DNA of 36,215 nucleotides from Glaciecola sp. UBA983 (GTDB taxonomy: Bacteria; Pseudomonadota; Gammaproteobacteria; Enterobacterales; Alteromonadaceae), in NCBI GenBank assembly GCA_002292215.1, contig DBBN01000028.1, forward strand, positions 1 to 36,215, written 5' to 3'. Under the pieces are notes generated by a model that worked only from the letters and a program-made list of their open reading frames with translations, did no database searches and was not told the origin of the DNA. The position numbers and the translations under genes were made by a program. Shown here one piece after another: positions 18,011 to 26,887 of the stretch (position 1 is its first letter; each line of letters begins with the position of its first letter).

Positions 18011-18865
18011 ATGAGTAAAGTCACTTTAGAAGCTGTTGATTATTTGGCAGGCGATGCCCAAGAAAAATTTGTGCAATCCCTGCGTGAAACGGGTTTTGGC
18101 GTATTAAAAAATCATCCTATCAAGCAAGCCACCGTACAAGGGATTTATTCTCGCTGGCAAGATTGGTTTAATCTTGAAGACAGTATCAAAGAGCAAAGCC
18201 TATATAACAAAGGCACTCAAGATGGTTTTTTCCCTGCGCGTATCTCAGAAACCGCCAAGGGCTTTAAACAAAAAGACATCAAAGAGTATTTTCATTACTA
18301 CCAATGGGGCCAATGCCCAATGGATCGTCGTGAGCAACTCGATGCGTATTATCAGCAAACAACGGCATTTGCCGCTGAGCTATTAGGTTGGATTGAAGCG
18401 TTATCACCACCAGAGGTAGCCGCTAACTATCGAGAACCGCTATCGAATATGATCAACGATTCCAACCAAACATTGCTGAGGATTTTGCATTATCCGCCAT
18501 TAGCAGGAAATGAAGAACCAGGCGCAATTAGGGCGGCAGCACACGAAGATATAAACCTTATTACTATTTTACCAGCGGCGAACGAACCAGGATTACAAGT
18601 TCAGCTCAAAGACGGAAATTGGGTTGATGTACCCAGTGATTTTGGTTATTTAATTATTAATATCGGGGATATGTTGCAAGAAGCATCGGGTGGATATTTT
18701 CCGTCCACATCACATCGTGTCATTAATCCGCAAGGGGCGGATATGACTAAATCACGCATATCTTTACCTTTATTCTTACATCCACGACCGGATGTGGTGT
18801 TATCTGAACGGCATACTGCAAAGAGCTATTTGCATGAGCGTTTAACTGAGTTAGGCGTGATTTAA
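18011..18865 (+). CDS. Fe(II)/2-oxoglutarate-dependent oxygenase, isopenicillin-N-synthase-like family
   Basis: Predicted cytoplasmic non-haem iron oxygenase (284 residues). The iron facial triad is His178 and Asp180 (AAHEDINLITIL) with His235 (TSHRVINP); Arg249 and Ser251 (RIS) form the usual 2-oxoglutarate carboxylate clamp. The N-terminal segment with ETGFGVLKNHPI resembles the DIOX_N domain. Its substrate is not known from sequence. It follows nupC by 12 bases in a udk-nupC operon, which suggests a nucleoside or base. Fungal thymine-7-hydroxylase and pyrimidine deoxynucleoside 2'-dioxygenase are known Fe(II)/2OG enzymes, so nucleoside hydroxylation is a reasonable but unproven inference. 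AAAGGA provides the ribosome binding site. Confidence 0.88.
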   Translation: MSKVTLEAVDYLAGDAQEKFVQSLRETGFGVLKNHPIKQATVQGIYSRWQDWFNLEDSIKEQSLYNKGTQDGFFPARISETAKGFKQKDIKEYFHYYQWGQCPMDRREQLDAYYQQTTAFAAELLGWIEALSPPEVAANYREPLSNMINDSNQTLLRILHYPPLAGNEEPGAIRAAAHEDINLITILPAANEPGLQVQLKDGNWVDVPSDFGYLIINIGDMLQEASGGYFPSTSHRVINPQGADMTKSRISLPLFLHPRPDVVLSERHTAKSYLHERLTELGVI

Positions 18866-18886
18866 TTCACGCCTAGTTATCTTTTT
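18852..18886 (+). terminator. Terminator of the udk-nupC-oxygenase operon, overlapping the last codons
   Basis: TAGGCGTGA (18852-18860) pairs with TCACGCCTA (18867-18875) around loop TTTAAT, followed after six bases by TTTTT. The oxygenase stop codon TAA (18863-18865) lies in the loop, so the hairpin is partly coding. Confidence 0.75.
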
Positions 18887-18910
18887 CTGTCATATTAGTA
18901 AAAGCTGAAA

Positions 18911-19396
18911 CTAAAGCTCAGACCCATTTTTCACCAAACTTCCCACTTCCAATACCGGAGCAGCATCGATTTTCTGTGCATCCATCATCGTCGCAATACG
19001 TTGCATAGTCGCAACCATCTGCGACTGTTCCCATTCTTCAATCGCATTAAACCGATTTAAAAAATGTTCTTGCAGGGGTAATGGCGCTTTGTCGAGCAAG
19101 GACTGCCCGACATCAGTTAAAAACACGCCAACCTTGCGCTTATCTTGGGTGCTTCGTACACGATTAACATGCCCTCGACTTTCCATACGATCCAAAATAC
19201 TAGTCACTGTTGCAGGCGAGAGAGTGATGCTTTGGGCAATCTCTTTAACCATAACACCAGGGTTTTTTCCTACTTGTTGTAACACAATTAATTGAGGACC
19301 CGTTAAACCAACATCTCTGCTTAACTCTTTGGAACGAATGTCGATAGCACGTATTACTTTACGTAGGGCAACTAATAGCTCTTCATCTTTTTGCAT
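18911..19396 (-). CDS. MarR-family regulator, CosR/EctR-like
   Basis: Winged-helix repressor-type protein (161 residues). The central DNA-binding domain has the MarR recognition region SPATVTSILDRMESRGHVNRVRS (about 62-84, written here in part: SPATVTSILDRM) and the wing with DKRKVGVFLTDVG. The N-terminal stretch LRKVIRAIDIRSKELSRD and GLTGPQLIVLQQV closely resembles CosR/EctR, osmolyte-responsive MarR proteins controlling compatible-solute genes. It begins 13 bases after the BCCT transporter gene on the same strand. In Vibrio cholerae, as I recall it, cosR also neighbours a BCCT carrier gene. Regulation of the adjacent transporter is inferred. Confidence 0.88.
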   Translation of the reverse strand: MQKDEELLVALRKVIRAIDIRSKELSRDVGLTGPQLIVLQQVGKNPGVMVKEIAQSITLSPATVTSILDRMESRGHVNRVRSTQDKRKVGVFLTDVGQSLLDKAPLPLQEHFLNRFNAIEEWEQSQMVATMQRIATMMDAQKIDAAPVLEVGSLVKNGSEL

Positions 19397-19409
19397 GAAA
19401 ACGCTTCTC

Positions 19410-21380
19410 TTATTTTAAAAGGTGTAAGAAATGAACGTGCTTTTGATACTGCTCGACCACATCGTTAATAATTGCTGTTTCAGGCCAACTCATAATATCG
19501 TAGTCTTGCCCACCTTCAGCTAAATGTACTTCCGCCCGATAATACATCTGTTCTTCATCTTGGTCACTAGCATCTTCTAATAAATCAGGTTGAATATGCG
19601 TTCGAGCCCGAACCGCGTAGATAAAATCAGGTTGATCCACGTGACTAACCGTTAATATGATCCGGTCATCATCGAGTAACACATCAGTTGCAATCTGGTT
19701 ATTATTTAACTCATTTGCTACTTTTGTCAGCGCAGGACCCACATTGTGCGCTAAAAACTGTAACACTTTACTCTTTGACGGGAAGTTCACAATAATCGCT
19801 AAGCGTTGACGCCAATCATCCGACTTAATTGACGGTGACTGCATCACCGCTAAATTCATGGATTGTTGTTTAGTCGACTCAATACTCAATGCTGTAAACA
19901 TGCCATAGATAGCGATGATTAATACGACGGTAAACGGCAATGCACTCACAATTGACATCGTTTGTAGCGCTGCTAAGCCGCCATTTAATAACAGTATTGT
20001 GGCTACGACCCCAATTCCGACCGTCCAGTAAAAACGCTGCCACAGCGGCGTATTATTTTCACCATGACTAGCCAACATATCCACGACCATCGCGCCAGAA
20101 TCACAAGAGGTCACAAAAAAGATAATGACCATCACCAGCCCTATGAACGAAATGATTTGAGAAAAAGGTAAATGCTCTAAAAATGCAAACAACGCAATCG
20201 AAGAATCCGCTGCAACCGCATCCGCTAAATCAGTCATGCCTTGAACATGTATTAAATCAATCGCACTGTTACCAAAAATGGTCATCCATGCAAAGGTAAA
20301 GCCTGATGGGATTAACAACACGCCGATTAAAAATTCACGTATCGTACGTCCACGTGAAATCCGTGCGATAAACATCCCAACAAATGGCGACCAAGATAAC
20401 CACCACGCCCAATAAAATATAGTCCAACCGCCTAACCAATCGGTTTTTTGATAGGCAAACAAATTAAATGTGTTGTGTACAATATCGGATAAATACGCAC
20501 CGGTGTTTTGCACTAATGCTTGAAGTAAAAACAAGCTAGGACCAGCCACTAACACAAACAACAATAAAGCTACCGCCATGATCATGTTCAGCTGAGATAA
20601 ACGCTTAATCCCTTTGTCCAAACCTGAACACACCGATACCAGTGCCAGACAAATAATAAAGATAATAATAAACAACTGAACAGTTTGGCTAACTTCAATG
20701 CCAAATAGATAGTTTAAACCGGAGTTAATCTGCATCACCCCAAAGCCTAAACTGGTGGTCACGCCAAATATCGTACTGATGACGGCAAACGAATCAATAA
20801 TATCGCCGCGCCAAGTATAGATTTTATCCCCAATAAGAGGGTGAAATGCTGAGCGTAAAGTGAGTGGTAAATTATGTCTGAACGAAAAGTACGCCAGTAT
20901 CAAGGCTACTACGGCGTAAATAGCCCAGCCATGCAAGCCCCAATGGAAAAAGGTCATTTTTAAAGCTTCGCGCGTTGCTTCAACCGAATATGGGTCGGCA
21001 GTCGGAGGCGCAACATAATGCATTACTGGCTCAGCCACGCCAAAAAACATCAGCCCAATTCCCATCCCTGCAGAGAAGAGCATCGCTAGCCAAGTTAACT
21101 GACTATAGTCTGCTTGGGCATGATCCGGTCCCAACTTAATATGACCATGACGAGACACACACAGATACACAACTGCGACTAAAATCCCAGCAACAGATAA
21201 TACATAAAACCAACCAGCTGTATCAATGAGGGTCTTTTGGACATTGCTAAACAAGGCTTCCATATCAGTAGGAAACATGACGGTAATGGTTACCAACATA
21301 AATATCACCGCACTCGCGCTGAAAAACACGCCACGATTCAATTTATTCGCATTAAAACTATTTTTAGATACTTTTATCAT
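19410..21380 (-). CDS. BCCT-family choline/glycine betaine transporter (BetT-like, long C-terminal tail)
   Basis: Inner-membrane carrier for trimethylammonium osmolytes. The 656 residues carry twelve predicted helices in the first about 500, with the BCCT glycine motif GMGIG at 105-109 (AGMGIGLMFFGVAEP) and the family signature GGWTIFYWAWWLSWSPF at about 317-333 with the binding-site tryptophans, followed by GMFIARISRGRTIREF. The remaining about 150 residues form a hydrophilic cytoplasmic tail like that of E. coli BetT (677 residues) and other osmotically activated members. The GMGIG motif does not by itself separate H+- from Na+-coupled carriers. Cotranscribed with the MarR gene downstream. 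Confidence 0.92.
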   Translation of the reverse strand: MIKVSKNSFNANKLNRGVFFSASAVIFMLVTITVMFPTDMEALFSNVQKTLIDTAGWFYVLSVAGILVAVVYLCVSRHGHIKLGPDHAQADYSQLTWLAMLFSAGMGIGLMFFGVAEPVMHYVAPPTADPYSVEATREALKMTFFHWGLHGWAIYAVVALILAYFSFRHNLPLTLRSAFHPLIGDKIYTWRGDIIDSFAVISTIFGVTTSLGFGVMQINSGLNYLFGIEVSQTVQLFIIIFIICLALVSVCSGLDKGIKRLSQLNMIMAVALLLFVLVAGPSLFLLQALVQNTGAYLSDIVHNTFNLFAYQKTDWLGGWTIFYWAWWLSWSPFVGMFIARISRGRTIREFLIGVLLIPSGFTFAWMTIFGNSAIDLIHVQGMTDLADAVAADSSIALFAFLEHLPFSQIISFIGLVMVIIFFVTSCDSGAMVVDMLASHGENNTPLWQRFYWTVGIGVVATILLLNGGLAALQTMSIVSALPFTVVLIIAIYGMFTALSIESTKQQSMNLAVMQSPSIKSDDWRQRLAIIVNFPSKSKVLQFLAHNVGPALTKVANELNNNQIATDVLLDDDRIILTVSHVDQPDFIYAVRARTHIQPDLLEDASDQDEEQMYYRAEVHLAEGGQDYDIMSWPETAIINDVVEQYQKHVHFLHLLK

Positions 21381-21644
21381 TAATTAATTACTATACATTA
21401 TATTTACAGAACACTGACATTTTGAGGCCACGTTGCTTTTTTAGCAACAAATACCCACAAAACAAACAATTTTGTACAAAAAACACGCTACCAAAAATAA
21501 AACAACACCGCCTCAACAACCTCACCCAGCCGATAACCGATAGAATACTGATGATTCGTATACAATCTAATTTGCATTTTTATGGTAATTCAGTACACTT
21601 GCAATCTGTAAATATACATTCAACACTAACTACTTGGTAATTAA

Positions 21645-24125
21645 ATGAATCATATTCTAGGCACAAAACGCCTACCTACACCGTCAAAACTAGCGTTTGC
21701 GGTATGTACAGCATTAGCTATAACTCAACCTACTATTGCTACTAAGGCGTTTGCAAATACAGCAGAAAATCAAAAAATTGAAACGATAGAAGTGACTGCG
21801 ACTAAACGTTCGCAAAACATTCAGAGCACTCCTGTTGCCGTGCAAGCCTTAAACGGTGAAGCACTGCGTGAACAGAACATCAGCAACTTTGATGATTTTG
21901 CACGTTATGTCCCTAACATCACTCTAGGTGGTCGTGGTCCGGGTCAATCAGACGTATTTATTCGTGGTATGGCGATCCAGCCGATCACCGTCATGTTATC
22001 TGGTGCCCAAGGTACAATGCCTAATGTAGCCTTGTATATCGACGAACAACCGGTTACTGCCCCGGGTCGTAACTTAGATTTATATGCAACAGATTTAGAA
22101 CGTATAGAAGTATTGCCGGGACCTCAAGGCACATTATTCGGTGCCAGTTCACAAGCAGGGACGATTCGTTATATTACTAACAAGCCGACTAGTGATTTTG
22201 AAGCCGGTTTTAGTACCCGTTTAGAATCCACTAAACATGGCGAGATGAGCACGTCTGCTGAAGGTTTCATTAATATCCCATTAAATGATGATTTGTCTTT
22301 CCGTGCAGCGATGTACAGTGTCAATCGTGGTGGTTATATTGATAACGTTGCAGGCACTTTCTCTACTGATCCAGCAATAAACAGTGCTTCAGTATTAGAT
22401 CTTGGTCCAGATGCAACGTATGAAAGCGCATCAAACCTGGCGTTAGCCGAAGATGACTTCAATGATAGTTTTTATCAAGGTGGTCGTTTTGGTCTTAAAT
22501 ATTTCATCAATGATACTTGGTCGTTATTGTTACAACATACGACTCAATCATTAGGCGCTGATGGCGTATTTGATTACGATCCAGAAGTAGGTGATTTACA
22601 AGTAGAACGTTATTTCCCTGATTCACTTCGTGATGATGTTGACCTGACCTCGTTAGTGGTTGAAGGTAAGCTTGGCGCATTAGACGTTGTTTATGCCGGT
22701 GCATTCCTTGACCGTGAAGTGGAGCAATCAATCGATTACACTGGGTATAACAACTCAGGTGGTTATATTGCTTACTACACTTGTACGTATACTAATCCGG
22801 ATTATGTTGTTAATTACAACATCTCACCTGAATTCATTACTGAAAATCGCGAATGTAAAGATCCAACCAAAGGCTTTAAAGGCCAGCAAGAACATTCTCG
22901 TATTACTCAAGAATTGCGTTTTTCTACGGACTTCAATGACCGTTTAAGCATGACTGCGGGTATTTACTATGATGATGTTGAAATTAAAACTCAAGATGAT
23001 TACGTTTATGCTGCAATGGCAGAGCTTGGTTTTGCACCAAATGCACCTATCAGTACTGCCAACAGCATCAACCCGAATACTCGTCCTGAAGGCGTAGCGT
23101 TCTTTAATGACATTACCCGTAGTGAAGAACAAATTGCCGTTTTCGGTGAAGCAACTTATGCTATCACTGATAAACTAGCAGCCACTCTTGGGTTACGTTG
23201 GTATGATATTGAATCAGATTATACTGGTTCATCTAATTTTGCCGATGGTATTTTCCAAGGGTCAATGAATACTGACCGAGGTCGTGATTATGATAGTTCA
23301 GGTGGACACTCTACTGAGCCATTGCAAGAAGACGGTGTGATACCTAAGTTTAGTTTAGCTTATCAAGCGACTGATTCTGTATTGTATTATGCTACTTACT
23401 CTGAAGGTTTCCGCCCAGGTGGCTTTAACCGTGGTGGTGGTGTTCCTTCAACGAATACCGATTTCCCAACGGTAGGCATTACCTATGCGACGGATGATGT
23501 GACTAACTATGAATTTGGTTGGAAATCATTATTACTAGATCAAAGCTTGCGTTTCAACGGTAACGTTTATTATATCGATTGGAGCAACATGCAGACTTCA
23601 CGTTTTGATCCACAAAACGTATCGATATTAACCTTTATCGAGAATGCTGCCGATTCGAAAATCCAAGGTATCGAAACTGACTTTGAATACATTGCAACAG
23701 ATAACCTCACTATCTATGGTGCATTTTCGTTTAACAAAACAGAGTTAACTGCGACTCGTGCGCAAGTCATTGAGATGGCTCCGGTCGGTTCTGAACTACC
23801 AGTCACTCCAGCCGTTCAAGGTAACGTACGTGTACGTTATGATTGGGAATATCAAGACTTTGACATGGATTGGCAGCTAGCCTTGCAACATGCGTCTAAG
23901 AGCTACAGTTCAATTGTTGCTTCTGAGCGCGAAGAGCAAGCCGGTTATCAGTTATTGAATGCCAACTTTGGTATCAGCAAAGACGCATGGCGTGTTAAGT
24001 TTTATATCGATAACGTGACAGATGAGCGTGCAACTTTGTTCATCAATGATCAAGACGATATTAAACGCATCAGCACTAACCGCCCTCGTACTATTGGTAT
24101 GAGCGTCAACTATACGTATTACTAA
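21645..24125 (+). CDS. TonB-dependent receptor
   Basis: Outer-membrane active transporter (826 residues). A signal peptide ends near AFA (residue about 37), followed by a TonB box at about 45-52 (IETIEVTA). The plug shows VAVQALNGEALREQNI, VFIRGMAIQP, and the GPQGTLFGASSQAGTIRYIT segment; the barrel follows with EGFRPGGFNRGG and NYEFGWKS, and ends in aromatic residues (VNYTYY). This is the Caulobacter/Sphingomonas-like class of receptors common in marine bacteria, often for plant or algal compounds or siderophores; the substrate is unknown. It is divergent from the BCCT gene. The 264-base gap between them holds no defensible operator. Confidence 0.92.
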   Translation: MNHILGTKRLPTPSKLAFAVCTALAITQPTIATKAFANTAENQKIETIEVTATKRSQNIQSTPVAVQALNGEALREQNISNFDDFARYVPNITLGGRGPGQSDVFIRGMAIQPITVMLSGAQGTMPNVALYIDEQPVTAPGRNLDLYATDLERIEVLPGPQGTLFGASSQAGTIRYITNKPTSDFEAGFSTRLESTKHGEMSTSAEGFINIPLNDDLSFRAAMYSVNRGGYIDNVAGTFSTDPAINSASVLDLGPDATYESASNLALAEDDFNDSFYQGGRFGLKYFINDTWSLLLQHTTQSLGADGVFDYDPEVGDLQVERYFPDSLRDDVDLTSLVVEGKLGALDVVYAGAFLDREVEQSIDYTGYNNSGGYIAYYTCTYTNPDYVVNYNISPEFITENRECKDPTKGFKGQQEHSRITQELRFSTDFNDRLSMTAGIYYDDVEIKTQDDYVYAAMAELGFAPNAPISTANSINPNTRPEGVAFFNDITRSEEQIAVFGEATYAITDKLAATLGLRWYDIESDYTGSSNFADGIFQGSMNTDRGRDYDSSGGHSTEPLQEDGVIPKFSLAYQATDSVLYYATYSEGFRPGGFNRGGGVPSTNTDFPTVGITYATDDVTNYEFGWKSLLLDQSLRFNGNVYYIDWSNMQTSRFDPQNVSILTFIENAADSKIQGIETDFEYIATDNLTIYGAFSFNKTELTATRAQVIEMAPVGSELPVTPAVQGNVRVRYDWEYQDFDMDWQLALQHASKSYSSIVASEREEQAGYQLLNANFGISKDAWRVKFYIDNVTDERATLFINDQDDIKRISTNRPRTIGMSVNYTYY

Positions 24126-24171
24126 GTATTACGGTATACTAAGACTAATGACGCTCTGTTATTAGTTCAAT

Positions 24172-24208
24172 AATCCCTGTATTTTTGAAGATACGGGGAT
24201 TTTTTTTA
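24172..24208 (+). terminator. Intrinsic terminator after the second TonB receptor
   Basis: AATCCCTGTAT (24172-24182) pairs with ATACGGGGATT (24191-24201) with one G-U wobble and an 8-base loop, followed by a run of T. It ends only about 12 bases before the earliest possible start codon of the sulfotransferase gene. Confidence 0.85.
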
Positions 24209-24234
24209 GTACTTAATAAGTGAATGATATCGCA

Positions 24235-26223
24235 ATGACCATACCCGATTCGACGACAGTACCCCCTTTAGTTCAAGCTGAAGCGCTGGTTAAAGCACAA
24301 CAATTTCCTGCTGCTTTACAGATCTTGAATCAATGTTTAAAAGCTCAGCCAAATGATCGACAATGTTTATATCTAAAAGCGGTTTGTCACCGTTATCTGC
24401 AAGATGTATCACAAGCCATTGGTACTCTCTCGACATTGCTAGCTACACATCCAGAGTATGCCCGCGGTTATCAAGAACTCGGTCATTGTTACCGGATCCA
24501 AACCAAGTTTCCAGAAGCGATTAACGCCTATCAAATGGCGGTGCAACTTCATCCTGGTTTATTGGCTAGTTGGCAACAACTCAGCCATTTATTTGCGGCA
24601 TTGAATGAACCTACACTAGTGCGTGAAGCACAAGATAAAATTACAGAACTCAAGGCGTTACCACCTTTTTTACTGGCGGCACAAAGTGCTTTTTATGAAG
24701 GGAAAATAGCCAAAGCGGAACGGTTAACTCGTGATTTTTTAATCAAGCAGCCCAGTCATATTCCGGCAATGCGTTTATTAGCAAAAATAGCCATCAAATT
24801 AAACATTCTCGAAGATGCACAAGTTTTATTATCTAGTGCTGCCGATATGGCACCTCACAGTACTGATTTACAGTTAGAATTGATTCAGGTGCTACAAAAA
24901 CGTCAGTTGTTTGACCAAGCCCATACATTAGCACAAGCGTTATTCGACAATCACCCTCACCTCCCTCTGGCGGAGTTAGCACTCGCGAATCAATGTGTCG
25001 CGATTGGCCAGACTGAACAAGCAATTCCTCATTTTGATTCTGTTCTGTCTCAATTACCTAGCCATGCACCAGTATTTGTCCAACGTGGCCACGCATTTAA
25101 AACTATTGGTTTACCGGATGCTGCGATCGCCGATTATCTAAAAGCCTGCGAATTAAAACCTGATTTTGGTGATGCTTATTGGAGCTTAGCCAACCTAAAA
25201 ACATTTAGTTTTGACGACGCATTAATTAACACTATGATGAGCGTAGTCAACCAGCCTCAAGTACAGGTGATGGATAAATACCATATTAGTTTTGCGTTGG
25301 GCAAAGCCTTTGAAGATAAAGCGGATTATGCCCAGTCATTTGCTTTTTATGCGCAAGGTAATGAGCTCAAACATGCGCAACTGAATTATCAAGCGGGTGA
25401 CACATCGCAGCAAATACAAGCGCAAATTGAGCATTGTCCACCAGCGTTATTTACGCAGATATTATCCGCTTGTAAGAGTGCAGCCCCGATTTTTATTGTT
25501 GGCTTACCGCGTGCTGGATCAACCTTAATAGAGCAGATACTAGCATCTCATCCATTAATTGAAGGCACCAGTGAATTACCTAATATATTAGCGCTAGCGC
25601 GCAAGCTATCGGGTCGCTACAAATCTGATAATGCTTACCCTGCAAACCTTACGGGTTTCTCTGCCGAGGAGTTAACGCAATGGGGTGAAGGTTATATTAA
25701 CGATACGCAAATTCACCGCACCCAACAAACTCCATTTTTCATTGATAAAATGCCTAATAACTTCCGTCATTTGGGCTTAATTAAACTAATCCTTCCCCAT
25801 GCTAAAATTATTGACGCACGGCGTGAACCTATTGCGTGTTGTTTTAGCGGTTATAAACAATTATTTGCTGAAGGCCAAGAATTTAGTTATCAGCTTAGTG
25901 ATATTCGTCAATATTATGATGACTACGTGGCGCTAATGGCGCATTGGGAGCAGTGTTTTGGAGACAGTATCTTACGCGTGCAACATGAAGAACTGGTTGA
26001 TGATTTAGAAGGGCAAGTGCGTCGGTTACTGGATTTTATTGGCGTGGAATTTAACATTGCTTGTTTGGATTTTCATAAAACCAAACGTAATGTTAAAACA
26101 CCGAGTGCAGAGCAAGTACGACAACCTATTAACCCCGAGGCGCAACATCAGTGGCGACACTTTGCCCCATATATAAGCACACTCACAGAGCATTTTACGC
26201 CAGTGGACGGGCAAACACTTTAA
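24235..26223 (+). CDS. TPR-repeat sulfotransferase family protein
   Basis: An N-terminal array of tetratricopeptide repeats (about residues 15-370, e.g. YQELGHCYRIQTKFPEAINAY type units) is fused to a sulfotransferase domain. The PAPS 5'-phosphosulfate loop is IFIVGLPRAGSTLIEQILAS at about 419-437; a 3'-phosphate segment DARREPIACCFSGYKQ lies near 526-541; and the family-typical CLDFHKTKRNVKTPSAEQVR is near the C-terminus. No signal peptide or membrane helix is seen, so it is probably cytoplasmic. I use the ATG at 24235 (preceded by AAGTGA); a GTG at 24220 adds five residues. The acceptor is unknown. Its last 29 bases overlap the convergent exonuclease gene. Confidence 0.9.
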   Translation: MTIPDSTTVPPLVQAEALVKAQQFPAALQILNQCLKAQPNDRQCLYLKAVCHRYLQDVSQAIGTLSTLLATHPEYARGYQELGHCYRIQTKFPEAINAYQMAVQLHPGLLASWQQLSHLFAALNEPTLVREAQDKITELKALPPFLLAAQSAFYEGKIAKAERLTRDFLIKQPSHIPAMRLLAKIAIKLNILEDAQVLLSSAADMAPHSTDLQLELIQVLQKRQLFDQAHTLAQALFDNHPHLPLAELALANQCVAIGQTEQAIPHFDSVLSQLPSHAPVFVQRGHAFKTIGLPDAAIADYLKACELKPDFGDAYWSLANLKTFSFDDALINTMMSVVNQPQVQVMDKYHISFALGKAFEDKADYAQSFAFYAQGNELKHAQLNYQAGDTSQQIQAQIEHCPPALFTQILSACKSAAPIFIVGLPRAGSTLIEQILASHPLIEGTSELPNILALARKLSGRYKSDNAYPANLTGFSAEELTQWGEGYINDTQIHRTQQTPFFIDKMPNNFRHLGLIKLILPHAKIIDARREPIACCFSGYKQLFAEGQEFSYQLSDIRQYYDDYVALMAHWEQCFGDSILRVQHEELVDDLEGQVRRLLDFIGVEFNIACLDFHKTKRNVKTPSAEQVRQPINPEAQHQWRHFAPYISTLTEHFTPVDGQTL

Positions 26224-26887
26224 TCGCCCCTGTTGCTTTAAGTTCTTGTAACGTCGTCTGCCCAGATGCATCCAGTATATGCATTTGGGCCAACCATAAT
26301 TCCAATGTTGCCATCGCATCGGATAATGCATTATGAGCTAATGCTGGTGTTAAATCCAAATGTTCACGGCACGCCCCTAAGGTCGCTGCACCGGTTGGAA
26401 TAACACTCATTTTTTTATGTAATTGATATAATGCTAATTGCATCGTATCAATACACACAATCGTGGGTAAAGACACGCCTAAGCGAATGCTTAACTGCTT
26501 TAGCATCACCATATCTAATTGTGCATTATGTAATACCCAAATATGGCTGCCTGCAAACTCAGTAAGCTGTTCAAACATTTCTCTTGCATGAAAACCGCGG
26601 GAAATATCTCTGGGCGTTAATCCATGAATAATGGGACTTTGTTCGAGATTGCCCTTCGCTCGAATAAGCCGATAATAGCCACTTGCTAAATCAATCCCTG
26701 ATGATGTTGCTTCAATCCAGCCTGCTGACATAAATTTAGCGGTCTTAGTGTCCATACAACTAAACTCAAAATCTACTGCAAGCCAGCGACAATCTTTGAG
26801 CGCCAGATTAGATATAGTGGCTGGTAATCTTTGATGCTGCCCTATTAGCGCACCGAATTTACGACTAAGATTAGCCAATATACTCAT
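26195..26887 (-). CDS. DnaQ-like DEDDh 3'-5' exonuclease
   Basis: Exonuclease-fold protein of 230 residues. All four acidic metal ligands and the histidine are present: Asp39 and Glu41 (AVDFEFSCMDT), Asp125 (LHNAQLDMVML), His185 and Asp190 (AHNALSDAMAT); IIHGLTPRDI is also typical. It is shorter than or unlike DNA polymerase III epsilon in its C-terminus and lacks an obvious clamp-binding tail, so a repair, RNA or small-substrate role is as likely as proofreading. Its ATG overlaps the DUF294-protein stop by one base (TAATG), which implies translational coupling and a shared function. Confidence 0.88.
   Translation of the reverse strand: MSILANLSRKFGALIGQHQRLPATISNLALKDCRWLAVDFEFSCMDTKTAKFMSAGWIEATSSGIDLASGYYRLIRAKGNLEQSPIIHGLTPRDISRGFHAREMFEQLTEFAGSHIWVLHNAQLDMVMLKQLSIRLGVSLPTIVCIDTMQLALYQLHKKMSVIPTGAATLGACREHLDLTPALAHNALSDAMATLELWLAQMHILDASGQTTLQELKATGAIKVFARPLA

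Noticed and set aside
21422..21640. 72-residue open frame just upstream of the second TonB receptor
   Set aside because: It needs a TTG start with no ribosome binding site, has no recognisable domain and lies across the probable promoter/leader of the receptor gene.
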